From positions 1 to 49,889 of the forward strand of contig JAQSWS010000016.1 in assembly GCA_029266495.1 (NCBI GenBank): a DNA stretch of 49,889 bases. The letters are read 5' to 3'. The position numbers and the translations under genes are program-made. The notes beneath the pieces were generated by a model. That model worked only from the letters and a program-made list of their open reading frames with translations. It was not told the DNA's origin and searched no databases. This DNA comes from Rariglobus sp. (GTDB lineage: Bacteria; Verrucomicrobiota; Verrucomicrobiia; Opitutales; Opitutaceae). The first letter of the stretch is position 1. Every line of letters begins with the position of its first letter. This document shows positions 1 to 7,183 of this stretch, piece after piece.

Positions 1-2
1 AA

Positions 3-215
3 GAACGCACGTTCCTCGACGACAGCACCGGCCGGACGAATGCCAGCTTCACCGGCTTCGTGAAAGGCCGCCGCGGTGCCGTCGCCGATTCCACCATGCA
101 AGGCCAATGGTTCGACGGCGAGCAGGCCGCCGAGTTGCTCCTGGTCGATCGTATTGTCACCGGCCTGCCCGAAGTCCTCCGCGAAATCATCGCGGCCAAG
201 TCTGTCGAGACGTGA
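3..215 (+). CDS. S49-family (SppA/protein C-like) phage head maturation protease, C-terminal end
   Basis: The frame is open from the window edge and ends at TGA 213-215, giving about 70 residues. The segment VKGRRGAVADSTMQGQWF followed by an A-A-E-L-x-L-V-D pattern matches the C-terminal signature of SppA-type peptidases, where a G-x-x-F/W substrate-side strand is followed by an (A)xxxGLVD motif. In phages these enzymes cleave scaffold or head proteins during capsid assembly, and the position just upstream of a scaffold-like gene and the capsid gene fits. The catalytic serine and lysine lie outside the window. The next gene starts inside the stop codon (GTGA overlap), which suggests translational coupling. 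Confidence 0.6.
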   Translation, partial: ERTFLDDSTGRTNASFTGFVKGRRGAVADSTMQGQWFDGEQAAELLLVDRIVTGLPEVLREIIAAKSVET

Positions 216-676
216 GCACTCGCGCCGAAGTCGAAGCATCGATCCGCGAACAATACGAATTGGCGCGGGCCGGCGAGCTGGTCGATCACATCGCCAAGGA
301 AATCATGATCAAGCACGCGACCGAGCGTGTCATGTCCGGCGAGATCGCCGCATTCGAAAAACGGGGCGACTGGATCAGCGTCACGTTTTCGAAGCCCAAA
401 CACTTTCGCAATCACGCGGAAAACGAACCCATAAAAAACATGAGAGCAAAACTGCAAGTTGCGTCCGTCACCCCATGCGGTGACGGCGAGATCGTGAAAT
501 TCCACGCCGTCGCAAAAAACGAAGGCTATCCCGAATCCGGCGCCGACGAGGACAACACCTACGCGAAGTTTTCACCGTCGGCGGATTTGACCATCAACAT
601 TCAGAATCCCGCACTGGTTGGCAAACACGTCCCTGGACAGAAGTTCTATGTGGACTTCACGCCCGCGGCCGCCTGA
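212..676 (+). CDS. Phage head-region protein of unknown function (possible two-part protein)
   Basis: The start is taken as GTG at 212, overlapping the protease stop, and gives 154 residues; upstream in-frame starts would lie inside the protease gene. The second half, from an in-frame ATG at 440, reads like an independent small phage protein of about 78 residues (MRAKLQVASVTP..., with GYPESGADEDNTYAKFSPSA and a final FYVDFTPAAA). I recall short phage proteins of this pattern between the protease and capsid genes. The first half is helical and charged. No stop separates the two parts, so this may be a fusion or a gene with an internal start; the A-rich stretch before ATG 440 resembles the leader of the capsid gene. 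Function unknown. Confidence 0.6.
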   Translation: MSTRAEVEASIREQYELARAGELVDHIAKEIMIKHATERVMSGEIAAFEKRGDWISVTFSKPKHFRNHAENEPIKNMRAKLQVASVTPCGDGEIVKFHAVAKNEGYPESGADEDNTYAKFSPSADLTINIQNPALVGKHVPGQKFYVDFTPAAA

Positions 677-710
677 TCGATCGGCAAAAACCTTAGTCAT
701 TATTTCACAG

Positions 711-738
711 CCCGCAGCTTCACCGCTGCGGGCTTTTT
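711..738 (+). terminator. Rho-independent terminator after the 212-676 gene
   Basis: Perfect 7-bp stem CCCGCAG/CTGCGGG (711-717 and 726-732) with an 8-base loop, followed by CTTTTTC. It lies 35 bases after the stop codon and directly before the next start region. Confidence 0.85.
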
Positions 739-758
739 CATGTCCACCGTTTGACATG
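739..758 (+). promoter_or_regulatory. TTTGACA hairpin, copy 1
   Basis: Inverted repeat CATGTC/GACATG with an 8-base spacer that contains GTTT, so the right arm reads GTTTGACATG. It sits between the terminator and the start codon at 778. Three other prophage genes have a comparable TTTGACA hairpin just upstream. TTGACA equals a sigma-70 -35 box, but no convincing -10 box follows, so the role (promoter, operator or mRNA structure) is open. Confidence 0.4.
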
Positions 759-777
759 GCGCGAAACGCATTCGCCC

Positions 778-1488
778 ATGAAAAAATCAAAACGTCTCCG
801 TTTCTACGCTCTCATCCAAAAGCAGTCCAAGGGTGAGCTCACTGCCGCCGAGCAGACCGAACTCAACGAACTCTCGAAGCTGGCCTCCCAGCATCCCAAC
901 GCCGCGACCGACGAAGACGACACCGGCGAAGGCGACGACAAAAAGAAGAAGGACGGAGACGGCAAAGACGACGACGGCGAAAAGAAAAACGACGACGACA
1001 AGAAGGACGACGACAAGGACAAGTCGAAGGCCAAGACCAAGACGACCTTGGCCGCCGTGATCGGCGCCGCGTTCGCCTCCGCCAAGGCCGGCACCGGCAC
1101 CGCCGTCAGTCTCGCCGAGGCCAACAAGAATCTCGCCACCGTCACCGGTGAACGTGACCAGGCCCGCACCGATCTGGCCACCGCCCAGTCCGGCCTCAAG
1201 ACCGCCAACGAACAGCTGTCGCTTATCACCGGTTACCTGGGACTCGACGCCAAAGCCTTCGCCGGCAAGGACGCCGAAGCCGTCACCGGCCTGATCGGCA
1301 CCGCCGTCAACGGCCTCGTGACCGAGCAGCTCGGCACACTCGGCTTCCCCGCCGCTGAACTGCCGCCCTCCACGGGCAGCGACAAGGCCGACTCCAAGGA
1401 AGATCTGCACCGCCAGTTCAACGCCATCACCGATCCGAACAAACGCGCAGCCTTCTACGCCAAACACTCCGCCCAGCTGCTCGGGTGA
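778..1488 (+). CDS. Acidic/lysine-rich phage head protein, probable scaffold
   Basis: 237 residues from ATG 778; nine further codons upstream are in frame but begin inside the hairpin. A basic N-terminus (MKKSKRLRF) is followed by a helical segment, then at about residues 43-85 an extremely charged low-complexity tract of Asp, Lys and Glu. An alanine-rich helical part with the pattern of a coiled coil follows (roughly 110-150). The C-terminus is rich in helix formers and ends FYAKHSAQLLG. Position directly before the major capsid gene, high helix content and charge are typical of scaffolding proteins that guide procapsid assembly. No family motif is recognised, so scaffold is inferred from place and composition. 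Confidence 0.6.
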   Translation: MKKSKRLRFYALIQKQSKGELTAAEQTELNELSKLASQHPNAATDEDDTGEGDDKKKKDGDGKDDDGEKKNDDDKKDDDKDKSKAKTKTTLAAVIGAAFASAKAGTGTAVSLAEANKNLATVTGERDQARTDLATAQSGLKTANEQLSLITGYLGLDAKAFAGKDAEAVTGLIGTAVNGLVTEQLGTLGFPAAELPPSTGSDKADSKEDLHRQFNAITDPNKRAAFYAKHSAQLLG

Positions 1489-1498
1489 TTTGACACCC
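1483..1498 (+). promoter_or_regulatory. TTTGACA hairpin, copy 2 (overlaps stop of scaffold gene)
   Basis: GGGTG (1483-1487) and CACCC (1494-1498) flank ATTTGA, so TTTGACAC lies in the loop and right arm. It precedes the capsid gene by about 40 bases and overlaps the TGA of the scaffold-like gene. Confidence 0.35.
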
Positions 1499-1536
1499 AC
1501 GCAAAGTTTTAACCCGCCGCTCTCCGCTACAAAAAA

Positions 1537-2925
1537 ATGAAAATTATTCGCTCTCTCCGCCTGATCATGTCCGCCGTGTTTTTCCTCGGCGTTTTCCTCG
1601 GTTGCGCCTCCGCCATGTCTGCCGCCGACTTCGGTCTGCGCGTCTATCAGGCCGGCGCGCAGCTTGGCCTTCTGTCGCCGCTTGTGCTTTGCGCCGTCAA
1701 CAGCCCCGGCACACTCGCCGGCACGCTGGTCCTCCAGCGCGCGCTCGAGCTGACGTTCACGCTCTTCCCTGAGCTGAAACAGTTCGGCCTCGGCTTCAAA
1801 GACGTCGATCCCATGGCCGCCGGCGCGCTTCTCGGCCAACCTGTCGTGTCGCGTATCCAGGCGCTCTCTACGGTGAGCAACTTCGACACGGCCGCCACCA
1901 GCTACTCGACGACGGACGTCCCGGGCATCCTGTCGAACTTCCGCCAGATCTATCACAAGTTCACGGTGGGCGAGATCAACGCCACCAACCGCGCCCTGAT
2001 CGACGAGGCCGCCTATCCCATGGCCGTCTCGCTCGCCAAGGCCATCGTGGACAACCTCGCCAGCCTCGTGTCCCGTGCCAACTTCGGCACCACGGTCAAC
2101 GGTCAGCTCCCCACGGTTACCGTCGCCAGCGACTGGGGCTATGCCAACACGCTCCTGCCCCTCATGGGCGCTCTCGACGAACGCGGCGTGCCCGACAACG
2201 GCAAGCGCTACTTCCTCGCCCGCGGCACGGTCAACCAGTCGCTCCTCGACGATCCCCTGATCGTCGCCGGCATCAACAATCCGATGAACGCGAATGCCAT
2301 CGCGACCGGCAAGCTGCCGGAGATCACGTCGGGCCTGCGCTACGGCAAATATGTCGGCATGCCGAATCCCGATGGCAACTTGCTCGGCTTCGCCGGCACG
2401 CCGGACGCGCTGATGTATATCGCCCGCGCTCCCCGCACCCCTGACGAGGTGTTTGCCGGCGCCGCCTCCCGCGTCAATTTCGTCTATGGCATCGTCACCG
2501 ATCCGAACTCCGGCTTCTCGGTGATGGTCCAGCAGTGGATCGAAACCAACCTCAGCTGCCACACCCGCCTTGCCTGGATGGACGGCCTTGCGGTCGGCAA
2601 CCCGAACAACCTGGTGCGCCTCGTTTCCGGCGTGGTCGCCGGCACCGCGGGTGTCGCCAGCGCGATCAAGGTCACCAACCCGGGCTACGGCTACCGCGAC
2701 AGCACGGGCGCCTATGCGGCCCCCACGGTATCCTTCAGCGGTGGCGCCGGCGCGAGCCTCGCCGCCACGGCCGCGATCGATGCGGTCGGCGCGGTCACCG
2801 GCATCACCATCACCAACGCCGGCACCGGTTACACCTCGGTGCCCACGGTGATCCTCACCAAGCCCGCCGGCGGTTCCTACGAAGGTCCGGCTAGTGCGGT
2901 CGCGGTGATTTCCGGCCTGCTCTAA
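1537..2925 (+). CDS. Major capsid protein (P22 coat-like) with C-terminal beta domain
   Basis: 462 residues. The body resembles P22-type coat proteins of the HK97 fold: the segment around FRQIYHKFTVGEINATNRALIDEA and the later SRVNFVYGIVTDPNSGF region fit a long helical/beta shell protein, and the place after a scaffold-like gene fits. From about residue 364 a separate domain begins, with two GxGY units (NPGYGYRDS and NAGTGYTSVP) spaced by small-residue strands, a pattern seen in Ig-like or decoration domains of phage structural proteins. The first 27 residues are strikingly hydrophobic (MSAVFFLGVFLGCASA), like a signal peptide. ATG 1615 (MSAADFGLRVYQ) could be the true start, but the A-rich leader before 1537 supports the long form. 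A strong terminator follows. Confidence 0.75.
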   Translation: MKIIRSLRLIMSAVFFLGVFLGCASAMSAADFGLRVYQAGAQLGLLSPLVLCAVNSPGTLAGTLVLQRALELTFTLFPELKQFGLGFKDVDPMAAGALLGQPVVSRIQALSTVSNFDTAATSYSTTDVPGILSNFRQIYHKFTVGEINATNRALIDEAAYPMAVSLAKAIVDNLASLVSRANFGTTVNGQLPTVTVASDWGYANTLLPLMGALDERGVPDNGKRYFLARGTVNQSLLDDPLIVAGINNPMNANAIATGKLPEITSGLRYGKYVGMPNPDGNLLGFAGTPDALMYIARAPRTPDEVFAGAASRVNFVYGIVTDPNSGFSVMVQQWIETNLSCHTRLAWMDGLAVGNPNNLVRLVSGVVAGTAGVASAIKVTNPGYGYRDSTGAYAAPTVSFSGGAGASLAATAAIDAVGAVTGITITNAGTGYTSVPTVILTKPAGGSYEGPASAVAVISGLL

Positions 2926-2933
2926 GGCCCTCC

Positions 2934-2965
2934 GGCCCGCGCCTTTACCGGCGCGGGCCTTTCTC
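2934..2965 (+). terminator. Terminator after the capsid gene
   Basis: Perfect 10-bp stem GGCCCGCGCC/GGCGCGGGCC with loop TTTACC, followed by TTTCTCGTTTTC. Isolating the most highly expressed head gene with its own terminator is common in phages. Confidence 0.9.
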
Positions 2966-2989
2966 GTTTTCACCTACTCACTTTTCACC

Positions 2990-3559
2990 ATGTCACTTCA
3001 TATTGTCCTCGGTTTCTCCGGTCCTTACCGCGAATCCACGCCGGATCTTCTCTACATGGGCCTCGACGGCGTCGTTGCGGAGAAAACCCGCAAGGCGAGC
3101 CCGCACCCGCGCTTCCTGGTCCTCCGCGACCCCATCGGTCATCGCCGCGAAAACCCGACGCCTGGCGTCGTCGATATCGACACGCTCCGTGCTCTCCAAT
3201 CCTCCGAGGAAAAAGAGATCACCACGCAGGCCGAATCTGATCTGCAGACCGCCTACACTACCGGCGGCAACGCCGCGGCGAAGCATTACACCGAGCAGGT
3301 CGCCGCCCTCGAGGCGCGTATCAAAGAGCTGACTGACGCCTTGGCGCTTTCCGAAAAAGGCCGCCAGGAACTCACCGACGCGCTCGCCGCCGCTGAATCC
3401 CAGATCGCCGTCCCGCCCGTTGTCGTCACGCCGGCGCCGGTCCTTACGCCTGAGCCCGCCCCGCTGGCCCTCACGTCCGATGCGCCGGCACCGGCCGCGC
3501 CGCCCGCTGCAGCGCCGGCGGCCGACGCCAAGCCGCCGAAAGCGGCCAAGCCGAAGTGA
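2990..3559 (+). CDS. Phage protein with coiled coil and Pro/Ala-rich tail
   Basis: 189 residues from ATG 2990. The N-terminal 60 residues are globular (GFSGPYRESTPDLLYMGLDG...), residues about 75-135 form a predicted coiled coil with AALEARIKELTDALALSEK-type heptads, and the remainder is a proline, alanine and valine-rich linker ending KPPKAAKPK. It stands alone between two strong terminators, just after the capsid gene, where minor capsid, vertex or head-decoration proteins often sit. No family is recognised; structural role is inferred only from position. Confidence 0.6.
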   Translation: MSLHIVLGFSGPYRESTPDLLYMGLDGVVAEKTRKASPHPRFLVLRDPIGHRRENPTPGVVDIDTLRALQSSEEKEITTQAESDLQTAYTTGGNAAAKHYTEQVAALEARIKELTDALALSEKGRQELTDALAAAESQIAVPPVVVTPAPVLTPEPAPLALTSDAPAPAAPPAAAPAADAKPPKAAKPK

Positions 3560-3565
3560 TCCCCG

Positions 3566-3598
3566 GGCCGCCCCTCACCGGGCGGCCTGTTTTGTTTC
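3566..3598 (+). terminator. Terminator
   Basis: Perfect 8-bp stem GGCCGCCC/GGGCGGCC with loop CTCACC followed by a T-rich tract (TGTTTTGTTTCT). Confidence 0.88.
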
Positions 3599-3642
3599 TG
3601 TGGTCACGTGACCACAGCACCGTTCCCCCTCGCATTCCTCCC

Positions 3643-3972
3643 ATGTCGCTCCGCTCACAAGCCAACGCACTCGCAACCCAAGGCGCCGCCTTCCGTCAGG
3701 AAATCTCCGGCAGTCCCTTCACGTATGACGGCAAGTCCTACTGCGGCTCTTTCTCCGCCATCACGACGACGCGTGACCAGGAGCGCGGCGGTTGGCATGC
3801 GGATGTGAACTGCACGGTGCGTGTCGCCCGTTGCGCCTATCCCGGCTTCATCCCTGTCGATGGCAAGCCGCTCACCCTCACCGAGACCGGCGTCAGTTAC
3901 CGCATCACCGAAATCCGCGACAACCCCCGCGCGCCCGAATGGGTCATCGGCCTGTCCGCGTTGGAAGCCTGA
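3643..3972 (+). CDS. Small phage head-tail joining-like protein
   Basis: 109 residues from ATG 3643; a longer in-frame opening to 3556 runs through the terminator and is not credible. The protein starts with a short helix (MSLRSQANALATQGAAF) followed by strands, with a central TTTRDQERGGWHADVNC stretch and a final strand pair (YRITEIRDNPRAPEWVIGL). That small beta shape and the place after the capsid block suit head-tail connector or stopper proteins, but no motif is diagnostic. It is followed 3 bases later by the next gene, so the two are one transcript. Confidence 0.6.
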   Translation: MSLRSQANALATQGAAFRQEISGSPFTYDGKSYCGSFSAITTTRDQERGGWHADVNCTVRVARCAYPGFIPVDGKPLTLTETGVSYRITEIRDNPRAPEWVIGLSALEA

Positions 3973-3975
3973 GCC

Positions 3976-4677
3976 ATGTCCGGCCTCGCGCTAGAAATCG
4001 ACACAAGCGCCTTGGTGCGCAGCGCCGCGCGATTCTCAGGCGTGGCCAACACCACGCTGGAATACGCCTGGCTCCGCGGCCTGCGCGGTCTGGCCCGTCG
4101 CGTGGTCGGTATCACCCCGCCGGCCAATAGCGCTTCCGGCCGTGGCCCGGGCGGCGCCATCACGACGGCCGACAAAGCCCGCGGCGAGAACGCCCTGGCC
4201 CGCGACCTCGGCTATATCTTTGAACCCGTGCTCGAGGGCGGCGCGCGGGATCTCGCCGGCATTCACCGCCGCCTCTTTCTTGCCAACAAGAAACCCGGCA
4301 AGCCCCTCCGTTCCGATTTGTCCGAGGGCAACCGCTACTCGGCCAATGTCGCCGATCTGGAAAAAGTCTATAGGGATCTCCGTCGCAAAGTCGGACGCCT
4401 TGCCGGCCAATGGAATTCCGGCGTCGAGGCCCTTGGCATCCGTTCGCCTGGCTGGGTGGCGCGCCACGGTTCAGCCGACGGCCGCCATCGCATCGTGTTC
4501 GGTCTGCTCAAATACCATTTCGAGATGGCAGCGACCGACGTCCCTGAAGACGTCCGTGCGGAGATGATCCGTCGCATCGCCTACGCCGAGCGCTACGCGG
4601 CCGCCTCCCTCGAGCGCGAGATGGAAGCCATGATCCTGAAGGCCGCCGGACAGTCAGGCTTCGAAACCCGCCAGTAA
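3976..4677 (+). CDS. Phage head-tail/minor tail protein, unknown family
   Basis: 233 residues. The N-terminus (MSGLALEIDTSALVRSAARF...) with a helix that pairs small and aromatic residues, then RRVVGITPPA, recalls tail-completion or gp10-like proteins, which commonly begin with a helix and carry an R-x-x-P element. A C-terminal long helix (ERYAAASLEREMEAMILKAA) ends the protein. The gene follows its neighbour by three bases and precedes a tiny membrane ORF. Assignment to the connector or tail-completion group is inference from location. Confidence 0.6.
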   Translation: MSGLALEIDTSALVRSAARFSGVANTTLEYAWLRGLRGLARRVVGITPPANSASGRGPGGAITTADKARGENALARDLGYIFEPVLEGGARDLAGIHRRLFLANKKPGKPLRSDLSEGNRYSANVADLEKVYRDLRRKVGRLAGQWNSGVEALGIRSPGWVARHGSADGRHRIVFGLLKYHFEMAATDVPEDVRAEMIRRIAYAERYAAASLEREMEAMILKAAGQSGFETRQ

Positions 4678-4681
4678 TTGT

Positions 4682-4768
4682 ATGGCCCTTTTTTTCATCT
4701 TCCTGGCCTTTTGTTTTTGTAGCGCGCTTTGGGCCTACGAACTCGGTCGGCGCCGTGCGGATCGCTGA
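4682..4768 (+). CDS. 28-residue single-span membrane peptide
   Basis: ATG 4682 to TGA 4766-4768 encodes 28 residues: a run of 18 mostly hydrophobic residues (ALFFIFLAFCFCSALWAY) followed by a basic tail (ELGRRRADR). It begins four bases after the previous stop, which is typical operon spacing. The hydrophobic span with positive charges at the cytoplasmic end suggests a one-pass inner membrane peptide. Whether it is translated is uncertain; such peptides between head-tail genes could be holin-like or chance. Confidence 0.4.
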   Translation: MALFFIFLAFCFCSALWAYELGRRRADR

Positions 4769-4804
4769 TCACCTATTAACTACCCACTACTTTTCCACCT
4801 TCCC

Positions 4805-5455
4805 ATGTCTGAAACAACCACTTCACTGGCAATCCGCGATAAATCCGAAGCCTGCGCCCTGGCGTGGCTCACCTTTCGAAAGCCTGTCGACCTCGTTTGG
4901 GATCCCGTCGAATTCAAGCGCCGCAAAGAACAGACCAACCGTAAATACCCCCGTGTCGTTTTCGACGCGGCCCGCGCTCCCGAGGATGAAGCGGTGGACG
5001 CCCTGTATCGGGTGGAGCTGGGTATTTACCTCGGCACCTCGGCCGACGAAGTCGTGACGGGTAGCACGCCCCAGGTTGCGCACACCCAGCGCTCCGGTTG
5101 GATTGCCGAAAGTTTCGGCTACGGCTATAAAAAAGCCTTCGTTCACTTCTGCACGCTTTCACTTACCGATTTTGTTTCCGCTCCCGATATCGCTGCCGGC
5201 ATGATCTACGAGATCGTCACCATCGGGACCACCGACTTCACTGCGATCGGCGCGGCCGCCAACACGGTCGGGACGATCTTCACCGCAACGGCGACAGGGC
5301 AGGGGACCGGCACGGTGAAGCGCGGCAACCCCGTCCCCGTCCCGGGCATCGCCGTTTATGATCTCTTCGTGGAAGAAGAGATTGGCGAGCAGACGGAGCG
5401 CAACTGGTTCGACCAGTTCACCTACAGCGTCGTCGCAGCCTTGCGTGACGAGTGA
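4805..5455 (+). CDS. Phage tail-joining protein with inserted TDFTAIGA domain
   Basis: 216 residues. Residues 1-125 and 172-216 look like one structural protein; the latter part ends with an acidic and aromatic strand (YDLFVEEEIGEQTERNWFDQF). Residues 131-171 are a self-contained insertion, YEIVTIGTTDFTAIGA then N-T-V-G-T-I-F-T-A-T and GQGTGTV, a module I recognise from many unrelated phage structural proteins. The position, before the probable tail-tube gene, suggests a tail terminator or completion protein. The module's function is not known to me; exposure on the virion surface is plausible. Confidence 0.6.
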   Translation: MSETTTSLAIRDKSEACALAWLTFRKPVDLVWDPVEFKRRKEQTNRKYPRVVFDAARAPEDEAVDALYRVELGIYLGTSADEVVTGSTPQVAHTQRSGWIAESFGYGYKKAFVHFCTLSLTDFVSAPDIAAGMIYEIVTIGTTDFTAIGAAANTVGTIFTATATGQGTGTVKRGNPVPVPGIAVYDLFVEEEIGEQTERNWFDQFTYSVVAALRDE

Positions 5456-5475
5456 TGCTTTGCTAGCAGATCGGC

Positions 5476-5796
5476 ATGAAAAAGTTCCTCGCCTTTCTGC
5501 TGCTGCCGTTGGCCCTGTTTGCTGCCGCTCCTGAAGCGCCCCCAATCAAGCCGATCGAGCTGTGGGGGACCGTTGCCCAGGTGCTGCCGGAAGGCTTGTT
5601 GGTTCAGGCCAAGACGAACTCCATGCAATGCCTGGTAACTGGTCACCCTGACCAGGCCGCGCTTGTTGATAATGCCGAAATTCTCATCTGGGCCACTGAG
5701 GCCGGCCGCTATCAATACACCGATACCGCTGGTGTCACGCGCACGGTTCAGAAATACCAGTTCAAGGAGAAATCCAAAAACGATTACCGGCGATAA
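5476..5796 (+). CDS. Small exported protein of unknown function
   Basis: 106 residues with a clear signal peptide (MKKFLAFLLLPLALFAAAPEA, cleavage probably after ALFAA or AAA). The mature part has alternating hydrophobic strands and resembles a small beta barrel (WGTVAQVLPEGLLVQA..., ILIWATEAGRYQYTD). Export from the cell is odd for a gene inside a tail operon. It may be a moron expressed in the lysogen, although it has no promoter of its own that I can recognise and the gene is followed by a terminator shared with the tail genes. Function not recognised. Confidence 0.65.
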   Translation: MKKFLAFLLLPLALFAAAPEAPPIKPIELWGTVAQVLPEGLLVQAKTNSMQCLVTGHPDQAALVDNAEILIWATEAGRYQYTDTAGVTRTVQKYQFKEKSKNDYRR

Positions 5797-5812
5797 CCGC
5801 CGCCGTCGCCCA

Positions 5813-5841
5813 GCCCCGAGCCGCCCCGCTCGGGGCTTTTT
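5813..5841 (+). terminator. Terminator
   Basis: Perfect 8-bp stem GCCCCGAG/CTCGGGGC (5813-5820 and 5829-5836) followed by TTTTTCG. Confidence 0.85.
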
Positions 5842-5842
5842 C

Positions 5843-5860
5843 GTGTCCGTGTTTTGACAC
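5843..5860 (+). promoter_or_regulatory. TTTGACA hairpin, copy 3
   Basis: GTGTC (5843-5847) and GACAC (5856-5860) flank CGTGTTTT, giving TTTTGACAC. As in copy 1, it follows directly after a terminator T-tract and a TGTCC stretch, and lies 15 bases before the ATG of the next gene. Confidence 0.4.
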
Positions 5861-5874
5861 CGGTCGCTGCCTAT

Positions 5875-6219
5875 ATGGCAACGACCACGCGCGGCACCGC
5901 GATCCTCAAGTTTGGCACCTACACCATCGCCTCTCGTATTGTCAGCGACAGCGACACCGGTATCTCCGGCCAGAAAACGCTCGTTGATGACGAGAGCGGC
6001 CAGAACGTCACCCACATCTCCGGCTTCGGTCTCGAGGGGCAGCATACTATCACCGTTATTCCGTTGGCAGCCGCGGTGGCTCCCGAGATCGACACGGTCA
6101 TCAGCTACAACGGCCAGGCCGGAGTGTTGCTCTCGCTCAACAAGGTCAACGTCCGGCGCCAGGTGGAGGCATGGCGCATGGTCATCGATTTCATCCCCGG
6201 CATCACCTACGCCGCGTAA
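5875..6219 (+). CDS. Phage tail protein, probable tail tube
   Basis: 114 residues from ATG 5875 (an in-frame TTG at 5854 lies in the hairpin and is less likely). The protein is nearly all beta strand: ILKFGTYTIASRIVSDSDTGISG, HTITVIPLA, TVISYNGQAGVLLSLN, with a final VEAWRMVIDFIPGITYAA. Its size is short for a tail tube protein, but its place two genes before the probable assembly chaperone and before the tape-measure gene is the usual one for a tube subunit. No specific family recognised. Confidence 0.55.
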   Translation: MATTTRGTAILKFGTYTIASRIVSDSDTGISGQKTLVDDESGQNVTHISGFGLEGQHTITVIPLAAAVAPEIDTVISYNGQAGVLLSLNKVNVRRQVEAWRMVIDFIPGITYAA

Positions 6220-6225
6220 TTTCCC

Positions 6226-6396
6226 ATGCAAAACGTCACAATTCTCAAAACGTTTCAGGAGGGCGGAATGACCTACCTCAAAGGCAGTGTCATCCGCCTC
6301 ACCCCGGAGGCCGTCGCCGAATGGTCAAAGCTTGGCCGCTGTGAGGCTCCCGCTCCTGCAACTCCGCCCGTCGCTCCCGCCCCTGGCGATGTCTGA
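6226..6396 (+). CDS. 56-residue phage protein (YLKGS-type)
   Basis: ATG 6226 to TGA 6394-6396. The sequence (KTFQEGGMTYLKGSVIRLTP, then EAVAEWSKLGRCEA) matches a widespread pattern of tiny phage proteins in head-tail regions, in which a GxxYxxGxxxxLxxxxAxxLxxxGxA core forms a small beta-helix fold. The last 15 residues are Ala/Pro repeats. The start codon follows the previous stop by six bases, and its stop overlaps the start of the next gene, so the three genes are probably translated together. Confidence 0.6.
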   Translation: MQNVTILKTFQEGGMTYLKGSVIRLTPEAVAEWSKLGRCEAPAPATPPVAPAPGDV

Positions 6397-7180
6397 CGCG
6401 CAACCCACGCCCTCCGTTCCCTCTGCCGGAGCCCCGGCCAATACCGCCCCGGACGCTCCCGGGGCGGCTTCGTCTCCGCCTGCCGGCGAGGAGCGCCGTG
6501 CTGATCTTGATCGCCGCTTTCTCGAGGCGTGGCTCAATCGTGACGACCACCGCTCCTGTGGCCAGCGTCTGCGACCGTATTGCTTCCAATACGCGCTCAC
6601 CCTTCAGCTGCTGAAGAACCCCTTTGTCGTCGGTGCCGAGCTGATCGGCTGGGCGGATCTCTTCCGCGCGATCGCCGTATGCCGTGCCCCGTTTGAGAAG
6701 CTCCCGCGCTTCCCGTCCGATATCCGCCTGGCGTGGTATGTCACCTCGCGTCGTTTCCTCTGGTGGCTATCCCGCGGCCGGTTCGGCACCACCTTTGCCC
6801 GTGAGGCCGCCGCATTCCGCGCCTACCAAAACGACTACCAGTCCAATCCCGATCTCTTTTTTGAGAACGAGGGTAGGGAACTCACCGCTCCGATCATGCT
6901 TGCTCGCGCCGTCTACCTCATGCGGGTGTGCGGTCTGCCCGAGGAGCGCGTCTGGATGATGCCGATCGGGAAGGCGCTCTGGACTTACGCCGCCGCCCTC
7001 GAACAAGACCAGTCCGGAGTCTCCCTGCTGGATGAGGAAGAGGGCGATCTGATGGAGATCATTCGTAAGCTGCAGAGCGGCGAGATGCCGCTGCCTCCCG
7101 AGCTTCAACCTGAGGCGCTCAACACCAAGGGCGCTCCGACCCGGATTAACGCCAGTGTCTTCGGACCGGACGGCACCTGA
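6389..7180 (+). CDS. Phage protein upstream of tape measure, possible tail assembly chaperone
   Basis: 263 residues from ATG 6389, which overlaps the stop of the preceding gene; longer in-frame starts would be inside that gene. The first 30 residues are Pro/Ala-rich, then a mostly helical globular part (FLEAWLNRDDHRSCGQRLRPYCFQYALTLQLL..., AGCRAPFEKLPRF-like segment around residue 90, long helix SRRFLWWLSRGRFG). In tailed phages the gene between the tube and the tape measure normally encodes tail assembly chaperones, often made by a frameshift. No slippery site is obvious. Role inferred from position. Confidence 0.55.
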   Translation: MSDAQPTPSVPSAGAPANTAPDAPGAASSPPAGEERRADLDRRFLEAWLNRDDHRSCGQRLRPYCFQYALTLQLLKNPFVVGAELIGWADLFRAIAVCRAPFEKLPRFPSDIRLAWYVTSRRFLWWLSRGRFGTTFAREAAAFRAYQNDYQSNPDLFFENEGRELTAPIMLARAVYLMRVCGLPEERVWMMPIGKALWTYAAALEQDQSGVSLLDEEEGDLMEIIRKLQSGEMPLPPELQPEALNTKGAPTRINASVFGPDGT

Positions 7181-7183
7181 GCC

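Noticed and set aside
787-2973. 728-residue open frame on the - strand opposite the capsid region
   Set aside because: Composition (Gly, Ala, Arg, Asp, Val with no recognisable motif) is that of an antisense shadow in high-GC DNA; the + strand carries recognisable capsid and scaffold-like proteins.
3556-3642. Longer start for the 109-residue protein
   Set aside because: The extension lies in a strong terminator, and ATG 3643 follows normal spacing.
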